This document shows positions 1-5,286 of a stretch of 7,783 nt of DNA, piece by piece. The notes under the pieces are model-generated. The model saw only the letters and a list, made by a program, of their open reading frames with translations. It searched no databases and was not told the origin of the DNA. Location: contig JAIRPZ010000251.1 of the NCBI GenBank assembly GCA_031256755.1, positions 1 through 7,783 on the forward strand. Direction: 5' to 3'. Source of the DNA: Planctomycetaceae bacterium. Lineage in GTDB: Bacteria; Planctomycetota; Planctomycetia; Pirellulales; Thermoguttaceae. How positions within the stretch are numbered: the stretch's first letter is position 1; each line of letters starts with the position of its first letter. Both the position numbers and the translations under genes were made by a program.

Positions 1-485
1 GGGTCGTTTTCGCATACTATCGAAAATACATTGTGAATGTCCGGCAATTTCTTGAAAAACAGATAACCGACAACCGCAAATCTTACCACCGGCTGCAACG
101 TCCCGTAATCCTTGCCCGAACTCAATTGTCTCGCATAAGTCCGCGCCCAATAGTATAACAAGCGTTCCGCAAACGAGGCATAACCACACGTCTGAAACTC
201 TATCGTGAAAATCTTCCCGCTTGTGTCGGTTGCCTTCACGTCGAGAATCGTGTATTTCTCCGTCACAAACGTTGCCGGGTCAAACGGATTCAGCGTTTCG
301 ACCGATGCTACCTTCGACCGCCCTCCGTTTTCCAACACGGCATTGATAAACGACAGCAAAATCGGTTCGTACTTTTTCGTTCCGAACAGGTAATGGACAA
401 ACGTATCCCGCGTTGCCGGAACGGGGCTGCGCGAAGATGATTTTGCGTGCGTTGACGTTGCAGGCGTTGTCTTACGTGTTCCCAT
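1..485 (-). CDS. Rpn family recombination-promoting nuclease / putative transposase, PD-(D/E)XK_2 (3' part cut off by window)
   Basis: The minus strand is open from an ATG at 485 to the window edge, giving 161 residues without a stop; the C-terminus lies outside. After a polar, Ser/Thr-rich N-terminus of about 25 residues comes the family start (RDTFVHYLFG, 26-35), then NPFDP (66-70), and the nuclease core with D82 in ILDVKATD and the E96-F-Q98 signature that replaces ExK in this family. PVVRFAVVGYLFF and LPDIHNVFSI (about 132-156) match the usual second half. Rpn proteins are DNA endonucleases that promote RecA-independent recombination; they often occur in many copies and are annotated as putative transposases. 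The full protein is usually about 280-320 residues, so roughly the first half is present. No Shine-Dalgarno site precedes the ATG, but a strong promoter ends just before it. A GTG at 503 is in frame but lies inside that promoter. Family assignment is firm; nuclease activity is inferred. Confidence 0.9.
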   Translation of the reverse strand, partial: MGTRKTTPATSTHAKSSSRSPVPATRDTFVHYLFGTKKYEPILLSFINAVLENGGRSKVASVETLNPFDPATFVTEKYTILDVKATDTSGKIFTIEFQTCGYASFAERLLYYWARTYARQLSSGKDYGTLQPVVRFAVVGYLFFKKLPDIHNVFSIVCEND

Positions 486-491
486 ACAAAA

Positions 492-520
492 ATCATACCG
501 CACAAAGACGGAAACGTCAA
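492..520 (-). promoter_or_regulatory. sigma70-type promoter of the Rpn nuclease gene
   Basis: Read on the minus strand, TTGACG (520-515) and TATGAT (497-492) are separated by exactly 17 bases. The expected start of transcription, 6-7 bases past the -10 box, falls at or within a base or two of the A of the ATG at 485, so the mRNA would have little or no leader. The match is close to consensus, but no experimental start is known. Confidence 0.65.
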
Positions 521-539
521 GGACAAACCGGCGTGCGGA

Positions 540-567
540 TTGACAAAATCAAAAAAACCGGTACAAT
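540..567 (+). promoter_or_regulatory. sigma70-type promoter of the Tat-exported cupin gene
   Basis: TTGACA (540-545) is a perfect -35 box, followed after 16 bases by TACAAT (562-567). The predicted start near 573-575 gives a leader of about 84 bases before the ATG at 658. The promoter stands back to back with the one for the nuclease gene; the two -35 boxes are 19 bases apart, so a regulator bound between them could act on both genes. Confidence 0.7.
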
Positions 568-578
568 CGTTTTCGGCT

Positions 579-629
579 TGATACGGCGGATCGTTGCCGG
601 GGAAAGTGTTTCCTCCATCCGCAGTATCA
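579..629 (+). promoter_or_regulatory. long hairpin in the leader of the cupin mRNA
   Basis: Bases 579-591 pair with 617-629 at 12 of 13 positions (a single G-A mismatch at 585/623). Inside, 599-605 pairs with 609-615 (one G-U pair) around a three-base loop. The structure starts about five bases after the predicted transcription start and ends 14 bases before the AAGGA ribosome site at 644-648. It has no T tract, so it looks less like a terminator than like a 5' stabilising hairpin or a cis-regulatory element. No known riboswitch class is recognised. Confidence 0.5.
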
Positions 630-657
630 CAAACACTATCTACAAGGATCAATTATT

Positions 658-1404
658 ATGTCCCGAAACATTTCCCGTCGCTCTGCACTCGGCATAACCG
701 CTGCCGGTTTCGCCGCTGTTTTCGGCATCGGATCAGCCGATGCACAAGTTCTCCCCCGCCGCGGGCGTGAAGAAGGCGGTCCCCGCCGCCGCAGTTCCCA
801 TTTACCGCAGTATCCGAATAATCATTACTACAAAAACGGCAAATTCAATGAAGATGCCGCCAAAGATGCCGTTCTCGAACTTTGCGCCTTTCACGGCTAT
901 CCGGTTTTCCCGAAATTCCGGGAACAACTTTGGGTTTCCGATTACGGTCTCGGCAAGTTCACCGAAGTCGGTCTTGCCGCCATTATGTTCGCCAATAAAT
1001 TAGACGGCGACGGCAACTATATGTTGCAGGAACTCTTTATGCTGCCGAACCAGATGCTGCCGGAACACTGGCACGTCAAGCCGGACAATGCCGCAAAGGG
1101 CGGCCCGCAAAAAGACGAAGGATGGTTCGTCCGCTGGGGACGGAGTTACGTGATCGGCGAAGGGGAGGCCAATCTGCCCGCCGAAGTGAAAGTACCGGCA
1201 TCGCACGGCGAAGTCACCGTCAAACATTGCACCGTTGCCGACCCGGGAACTTTCGTTCCGCTTTCGAGCCGGGGTTCGCATCACTGGCAAATTGCCGGGA
1301 AAGAAGGTGTCATCCTGACCGAAGTTGCCAATTATCACGATAACGCTTCGGTACGTCACCAAAACAAAACGGCAAACGATCATTTCCTCGCCGGACTGAA
1401 ATAA
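658..1404 (+). CDS. Tat-exported cupin protein, D-lyxose ketol-isomerase-like
   Basis: The 248-residue protein begins with a twin-arginine signal peptide: SRRSALG (R7 R8), a hydrophobic stretch 9-25 and a cleavage site after A-D-A at 29. A basic Arg-rich linker (33-45) follows. The mature part resembles sugar-isomerase cupins of the D-lyxose isomerase type: a helical lead-in (about 62-112), then the metal-site pattern H137-W-H139, E154 and a late histidine (H208 or H209), spaced like the His/His/Glu/His set of that family. The segment VILTEVANYHDNASVRH (218-234) matches the family's C-terminal strand. AAGGA at 644-648, nine bases upstream, fixes the start. Lyxose isomerases are cytoplasmic and interconvert D-lyxose and D-xylulose; a Tat-exported, metal-loaded relative in the periplasm is unusual. 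The substrate is unknown and the catalytic role is inferred. The gene stands alone with its own promoter and a downstream hairpin. Confidence 0.8.
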   Translation: MSRNISRRSALGITAAGFAAVFGIGSADAQVLPRRGREEGGPRRRSSHLPQYPNNHYYKNGKFNEDAAKDAVLELCAFHGYPVFPKFREQLWVSDYGLGKFTEVGLAAIMFANKLDGDGNYMLQELFMLPNQMLPEHWHVKPDNAAKGGPQKDEGWFVRWGRSYVIGEGEANLPAEVKVPASHGEVTVKHCTVADPGTFVPLSSRGSHHWQIAGKEGVILTEVANYHDNASVRHQNKTANDHFLAGLK

Positions 1405-1431
1405 CCGCAGGAATAAACGCACCGGTGAAAA

Positions 1432-1456
1432 GCGGGGTATCGGTAAAATACCCCGC
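1432..1456 (+). terminator. hairpin after the cupin gene, possible terminator
   Basis: GCGGGGTAT (1432-1440) and ATACCCCGC (1448-1456) form a perfect nine-base-pair stem with a seven-base loop, 27 bases after the cupin stop codon. The bases after it on the plus strand (CATTTGCC) are not a proper T tract, so termination may be partial, and read-through could supply transcription to the YbjQ gene, for which I find no clear promoter of its own. Confidence 0.5.
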
Positions 1457-1519
1457 CATTTGCCGGTATTGACCGCAGATGATTTGAATGAATGAAAAAA
1501 TATAAATAAGGTACAGAAG

Positions 1520-1882
1520 ATGATTTTAGTTAATACAGATTTCATTACGGGTGAGGAACTGGAAACTCTGGGGCTGGTCAAGGGAAGTACCATCCAATCG
1601 AAAAATTTGGGCAGAGACATCACTCAGGCATTGAAATCATTATTCGGCGGCGAATTAAAAACCTATACGAAAATGATGGACGAGGCAAGGGCATTGGCAA
1701 CCGAAAGAATGACGGAAGACGCGAAAAAACTCGGAGCCGACGGCATTGTCAACATCCGGTATGCATCCGCATCTGTGACACATAATGCGGCAGAAGTCAT
1801 CGCCTACGGAACAGCGGTAAAATTTAAATACACAATTAAAAGCGTGCCGGGAAAACGGCTGAACGATTCTGACGGTTTTTAA
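1520..1882 (+). CDS. YbjQ/UPF0145 family protein (heavy-metal-binding domain, DUF74)
   Basis: This 120-residue cytoplasmic protein has the full UPF0145 pattern: LGLVKGSTIQSKNLGRDI (17-34), a GGELKTYTKMMDEAR block (43-57), RMTEDAKKLGADGIVNIR (63-80) and AAEVIAYGTAVK (90-101). Members are small pentameric or decameric proteins of about 103-110 residues; the annotation as metal-binding rests on structural similarity, and the true function is unknown. The last 15 or so residues (VPGKRLNDSDGF) form a polar tail beyond the usual end. AAGG at 1508-1511, eight bases upstream, supports the ATG. The nitroreductase gene begins 36 bases after the stop, so the two are probably one transcript. There is no signal peptide or membrane segment. 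The family call is secure; the role is not. Confidence 0.9.
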   Translation: MILVNTDFITGEELETLGLVKGSTIQSKNLGRDITQALKSLFGGELKTYTKMMDEARALATERMTEDAKKLGADGIVNIRYASASVTHNAAEVIAYGTAVKFKYTIKSVPGKRLNDSDGF

Positions 1883-1918
1883 CCTTCAACATTTTAACCT
1901 TTAACAAAACGATTTCTC

Positions 1919-2563
1919 ATGAAAAATTTTTTCGTTTCCATGTTTTTCTTTTCGCTCCCGATGATATTTGCTGCGGCCGTTTTCGGGCAGGGCATTGAAC
2001 TGCCTGTTCCGCAAAAAACAGGCGGGACACCCGTCTTTGATGCGATGAGCGGGCGGCTTTCCACGAAAGCGTTTACGGAAAAAGAGGTGCCGCTGCAAGC
2101 CCTCTCCACGATCCTTTGGTCGGCGTACGGTTTTAACCGTGAAGACAAGCGGGTCATTCCGACACCGCTCAACAAACAGCACCTTTCGGTCTATGTGTTC
2201 CTGAAAGATGCTGTCTATCTTTACGACGCGAAAACCAATAAACTGATCAAGAAGGCGGACGGCGATCACCGGAAACTGGTCGGTATGCAGGATTATGTGT
2301 TTTCTGCTCCGGTGAACTTGCTGTATATGGCGGATAATACGGCCGGTATGGGATCGGCAACGCCCATTTCGGTCGGCTGTGCGGCGCAGGATGTGTATCT
2401 TGCGTGTGGATCGCTGGGGCTTGGCTGTGTGGTGCGAACCGGCGGAGTCAGTGAAAATGCCGCCGAATTGCGGAAAGTCCTGAAATTAACGAACCGGGAT
2501 GAGCCGATTGCCGCTCAAACGATCGGATACGCCAAAAAGACGGAAGACGCAAAGAAGAATTGA
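1919..2563 (+). CDS. exported nitroreductase-fold protein (SagB/ThcOx-like, FMN-dependent)
   Basis: The 214-residue product has an N-terminal signal peptide (K2, a Phe-rich core 4-22, probable cleavage near G23/Q24), so the enzyme should lie outside the cytoplasmic membrane. The rest fits the nitroreductase superfamily: R46-LS-T-K50 followed by AFTEKEVPLQALSTILWSAYG (51-71), the usual first FMN-phosphate-binding block; IPTPLNKQ (80-87), matching the P-S-x-x-N block; and SVGCAAQDVYLACGSLGLGC (151-170), the conserved helix before the flavin site, ending in IGYAKK (202-207). Exported single-domain members of this SagB-type branch occur in Bacteroidetes and Planctomycetes; their substrates are unknown. 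It follows the YbjQ gene by 36 bases. No Shine-Dalgarno site precedes the ATG. R46-x-S-x-K replaces the more common R-x-S-x-R. Redox activity is inferred from the fold. Confidence 0.82.
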   Translation: MKNFFVSMFFFSLPMIFAAAVFGQGIELPVPQKTGGTPVFDAMSGRLSTKAFTEKEVPLQALSTILWSAYGFNREDKRVIPTPLNKQHLSVYVFLKDAVYLYDAKTNKLIKKADGDHRKLVGMQDYVFSAPVNLLYMADNTAGMGSATPISVGCAAQDVYLACGSLGLGCVVRTGGVSENAAELRKVLKLTNRDEPIAAQTIGYAKKTEDAKKN

Positions 2564-2565
2564 GG

Positions 2566-2601
2566 ATGTTTGTGCGGCAAATTCCCTGCCGGACACAACA
2601 T
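2566..2601. terminator. hairpin between convergent genes, possible bidirectional terminator
   Basis: Starting three bases after the nitroreductase stop, the arms 2566-2579 and 2587-2601 pair over 13 base pairs with a bulged T on the left, a bulged GA on the right and a seven-base loop. The hairpin sits between two genes that converge (stops at 2563 plus and 2617 minus), where a shared terminator would serve both. The flank on the plus side is AT-rich (TATTCAT) but not a clean T tract. Confidence 0.5.
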
Positions 2602-2616
2602 TATTCATCGGGCGTA

Positions 2617-2844
2617 TTACTGCTGCAACGAATCTCTTGTGCGCAGTGCGCCGGTCAGTCCGGCGAAATCCGCCCGATCTTCGGGGTGCCAAAGCGGCAT
2701 TCCGCGGCGGAGACGTTCCGCCAATACCTCCAATTTTGCCGGAGAACCGGCGGGTGCGTCTGTCGGACGGAAATCTTCCGTTACAATCGGCACAAACTCT
2801 TCGTCATGTCCGACATCATGTAATATGTCAAATATGTTTCTCAT
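2617..2844 (-). CDS. small conserved planctomycete protein of unknown function
   Basis: The 75-residue acidic protein reads MRNIFDILHDVGHDEEFVPI at its start. Its C-terminal half carries DAPAGSPAKLEVLAERL (29-45) and GMPLWHPEDRADFAGLTGA (48-66). I recognise this PAGS-x-x-K-x-EVL / G-x-PLxHPxDR-x-D-x-GLTGA pattern from short uncharacterised proteins common in planctomycete genomes; this is memory, not a search result. The coding sense is supported by these conserved blocks, even though the same stretch is open on the other strand too. There is no signal peptide, membrane segment or Cys/His metal motif. Its gene converges on the nitroreductase gene with 53 bases between the stops. No Shine-Dalgarno site is seen before the ATG. 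The function is unknown. Confidence 0.75.
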   Translation of the reverse strand: MRNIFDILHDVGHDEEFVPIVTEDFRPTDAPAGSPAKLEVLAERLRRGMPLWHPEDRADFAGLTGALRTRDSLQQ

Positions 2845-3144
2845 CGCCCACTGTACATTTATTTTCTGTTTCTTTGCTAAACACCGCCGATGCGGACTTG
2901 CGGTCTGAATAAAAGAGCATCCCCCCGTTTATCGGACACTTCAGAGCAATATCTTGAATGTTAAGAGGACGGGAATGATCCGCTGCCTCTCATGGGAAAC
3001 ATTTATTGTAGTGAAAAAAAATAAAGGATCAACACCGGTATCCCAAAAAATATCACAAACAATCCGTCTCGACAAAACACCGGCGAACAGTTATAATAGC
3101 CGGAGAAACATTTTTACAAACCGCTGCCGACAGCCGTTGCCGTT
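2845..3144. other. intergenic region upstream of glgB
   Basis: These 300 bases lie between the start of the small planctomycete gene (minus) and the start of glgB (plus). Apart from the glgB promoter near the right end I see no convincing gene: short open frames here lack recognisable residues or ribosome sites. No repeat array, tRNA-like fold or strong hairpin was found by eye. The promoter of the minus-strand gene must lie in the left part, but no clear -35/-10 pair could be picked. Confidence 0.5.
3069..3097 (+). promoter_or_regulatory. sigma70-type promoter of glgB
   Basis: TCGACA (3069-3074) and a perfect TATAAT (3092-3097) are 17 bases apart. The predicted start near 3104 leaves a leader of about 41 bases before the ATG at 3145. 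No Shine-Dalgarno site stands close to that ATG. Confidence 0.7.
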
Positions 3145-5064
3145 ATGTCTTCGACTCAAAACTCTCCTGAATTTTTCCTTTCCGACTTTGATTTACATCT
3201 TCTCCGCGAGGGAACTCACTGGAATTCCTACAAAAAACTTGGTGCGCACTTCCGCGAGGCAGACGGCAAAAAGGGGGTGAATTTTGCCGTTTGGGCTCCC
3301 AATGCGACAAGCGTCAGCGTGATCGGCGAGTTCAATAACTGGAACGGCAATGCTCATCCGATGCAGAACAACCGGTTTTCCGGCTTTTGGGAAGTGTTCA
3401 TTCCTGACGTGAAAGAGTGGGCAACGTACAAATATCTCGTCCGCAACGGCGACTACGCCTGTGAAAAATCCGATCCGGTCGGATTCTTTGCGGAAATTCC
3501 CCCTTACACCGCTTCCAAAGTGGTTGAACTTGACCGTTTTCAGTGGAACGATGCCGTTTGGCTGGACAAGCGGAAAGCCCAAAACAACGATTGGCTGCGC
3601 AAACCGATGTCGATCTACGAAGTCCACCTTGGTTCGTGGCGCAGACCCGGCGATAATCCCTACCGCTGGCTTACTTACCGGGAGATTGCAGACGAACTCG
3701 TGCAATATGCCAAGGATATGGGTTATACCCATATCGAACTTCTGCCGGTTGCGGAACACCCGCTCTCAGCAAGTTGGGGCTATCAGGTTGTCGGCTACTT
3801 TTCGGTCACAAGCCGGTACGGCGGTCCTGAAGATTTTATGTATTTCGTTGACCTTTGTCACCAAAATGGCATCGGAGTCATTATGGACTGGGTTCCTGCT
3901 CATTTCCCCCGCGACGGACATGGCTTGCGGTGGTTTGACGGAACGGCTTTGTATGAACATGCCGACCCGCGGCAGGGTGAACACCGCGATTGGGGAACAC
4001 TCATTTTTAATTACGGGCGTAACGAAGTCCGAAACTTTTTGGTTTCCAACGCTATTTTCTGGCTTGACAAATACCACATTGACGGGCTGCGTGTGGATGC
4101 CGTTGCGTCGATGCTTTACCTTGATTACAGCCGCAAGGCAGGCGATTGGGTGCCGAATGAATTCGGCGGACGGGAAAATCTCAAAGCGATTGAATTTATC
4201 AAAACGCTGAATGAACAAATCGGTTTGCAGTATCCGAATGTGCTGACGATTGCGGAAGAATCGACGGCTTGGGCAGGCGTATCGCGTCCGACTTACTGCG
4301 GCGGTCTCGGTTTTTCGATGAAATGGAATATGGGCTGGATGAATGATACGCTGCGGTATATGCGGCACGATCCTGTTCACCGGAAGTTTCATCATGACGA
4401 ATTGACGTTCAGTTTGATTTACGCTTTTCACGAAAATTTCATTCTGCCGTTGTCGCATGATGAAGTTGTTCATGGCAAGGGGGCGATTCTTGATCAGGTG
4501 CCGGGTGATCTTTGGCAGAAATTTGCGAACGTGCGTCTGCTGTACAGTTTTATGTGGACGCATCCCGGCAAAAAACTGACGATGATGGGAAATGAATTCG
4601 GACAGTGGAACGAGTGGAACTTCGATGAGAGTTTGCAGTGGCACTTATTGCAGTGGGAACCGCATCAGGGGTTGCAGCGGTGTATTGCCGACCTGAACAA
4701 AATGTACAAAAACGAGCCGGCATTGTACGAATATGACTTTGACGGACGGGGATTTGAGTGGATTGACTGCCATAATTGGGAAGCGAGTACGTTTGCATTT
4801 ATCCGCAAAGCCGAGTCGTGGCCTGATTTTTTGGTGGTGCTGTGTAATTTTACGCCGGTACCTCGGACGATGCGTCTGGGAGTACCGATGCTGTGTTATT
4901 ACGAGGAGATATTCAGCAGCGATTCGGAGTATTACGGCGGGAGCAACACGGGAAACGGACCCGGCGTGATGGCGATAGACGAACCGTCTCACAGCCGTCC
5001 GGCAAGTATTGATGCTTATTTCCCGCCGCTGGGAATTTCTGTACTGAAGCCGAGATGGTCATAA
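3145..5064 (+). CDS. glgB: 1,4-alpha-glucan branching enzyme (GH13)
   Basis: This cytoplasmic enzyme cuts alpha-1,4 glucan chains and rejoins the piece through an alpha-1,6 bond, making glycogen branches. The 639 residues hold a short N-terminal lead, a CBM48 domain (about 38-130; NFAVWAPNA and GEFNNWNG visible), the GH13 barrel (about 150-530) and an all-beta C-terminal domain. All four GH13 motifs are intact: DWVPAHF (248-254), GLRVDAVASML with nucleophile D318, IAEES with acid/base E371, and LPLSHDEVVHGKG with H438-D439. The extra N1 domain of the 728-residue E. coli enzyme is absent, as in many bacteria. The ATG at 3145 fits a normal family start and follows a strong promoter by 41 bases, though without a Shine-Dalgarno site. 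No other glycogen gene is adjacent, so it is probably transcribed alone. The call is secure. Confidence 0.98.
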   Translation: MSSTQNSPEFFLSDFDLHLLREGTHWNSYKKLGAHFREADGKKGVNFAVWAPNATSVSVIGEFNNWNGNAHPMQNNRFSGFWEVFIPDVKEWATYKYLVRNGDYACEKSDPVGFFAEIPPYTASKVVELDRFQWNDAVWLDKRKAQNNDWLRKPMSIYEVHLGSWRRPGDNPYRWLTYREIADELVQYAKDMGYTHIELLPVAEHPLSASWGYQVVGYFSVTSRYGGPEDFMYFVDLCHQNGIGVIMDWVPAHFPRDGHGLRWFDGTALYEHADPRQGEHRDWGTLIFNYGRNEVRNFLVSNAIFWLDKYHIDGLRVDAVASMLYLDYSRKAGDWVPNEFGGRENLKAIEFIKTLNEQIGLQYPNVLTIAEESTAWAGVSRPTYCGGLGFSMKWNMGWMNDTLRYMRHDPVHRKFHHDELTFSLIYAFHENFILPLSHDEVVHGKGAILDQVPGDLWQKFANVRLLYSFMWTHPGKKLTMMGNEFGQWNEWNFDESLQWHLLQWEPHQGLQRCIADLNKMYKNEPALYEYDFDGRGFEWIDCHNWEASTFAFIRKAESWPDFLVVLCNFTPVPRTMRLGVPMLCYYEEIFSSDSEYYGGSNTGNGPGVMAIDEPSHSRPASIDAYFPPLGISVLKPRWS

Positions 5065-5088
5065 TTGATGTTTGTCCGGGGAATTTTT

Positions 5089-5109
5089 GTAAGTTTTTCT
5101 TACTTTTTT
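5089..5109 (+). terminator. weak hairpin with T tract after glgB
   Basis: GTAAG (5089-5093) and CTTAC (5099-5103) form a five-base-pair stem with a five-T loop, directly followed by six Ts (5104-5109), 25 bases after the glgB stop. The layout is that of a Rho-independent terminator, but the stem is short and AT-rich, so it would be weak. Confidence 0.35.
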
Positions 5110-5183
5110 GTCTTCTCATGAGCGAACCCGTCCCGGAAACAACCTTTCGCATTGTTTGCGGACACCTTTTTTATTTTGCAAAC

Positions 5184-5217
5184 ACCGGCAAATCAACAAA
5201 TTTATTTTTTGTCCGGT
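5184..5217 (+). repeat. imperfect inverted repeat upstream of the dxr promoter
   Basis: ACCGGCAAA (5184-5192) pairs with TTTG-T-CCGGT (5208-5217) with one bulged T, enclosing an AT-rich loop. It ends eight bases before the dxr -35 box, so it could be an operator or part of glgB termination. The AT-rich loop makes chance pairing easy. Confidence 0.3.
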
Positions 5218-5224
5218 ACAGGAA

Positions 5225-5253
5225 TTGACATGGAACGCTGCATGACTGATAAT
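5225..5253 (+). promoter_or_regulatory. sigma70-type promoter of dxr
   Basis: A perfect TTGACA (5225-5230) and GATAAT (5248-5253) are 17 bases apart. Transcription would begin near 5260, about 27 bases before the TTG start of dxr, which supports translation starting at or just after 5287 rather than further upstream. Confidence 0.7.
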
Positions 5254-5286
5254 CATTTTTGTTCTCCCTTATTTTCATGATCCGTT

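Noticed and set aside
308..652. 114-codon minus-strand frame overlapping the nuclease gene
   Set aside because: It runs in another frame through the Rpn gene and through both promoters; the Rpn frame carries the family motifs.
1469..1506. Promoter directly before the YbjQ gene (TTGACC at 1469 with TATAAA at 1501)
   Set aside because: The spacing is 26 bases, far too long for a sigma70 pair, and no better pair was found.
1000..1623. 207-codon open frame on the minus strand across the cupin and YbjQ genes
   Set aside because: It overlaps two recognised genes and the hairpin between them, and has no family signature.
2499..2912. Plus-strand open frames over the 2500-2900 region
   Set aside because: They overlap the end of the nitroreductase gene and run antisense to the small conserved protein; composition is Arg/Pro/Cys-rich without family signature, typical of shadow frames.
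2954..3280. 108-codon plus-strand frame upstream of glgB
   Set aside because: It covers the glgB promoter and overlaps the glgB start in another frame; the sequence has no family features.
3766..4644. 292-codon open frame on the minus strand
   Set aside because: It lies wholly antisense to the GH13 barrel of glgB, whose catalytic motifs are intact, and its translation shows no recognisable domain.
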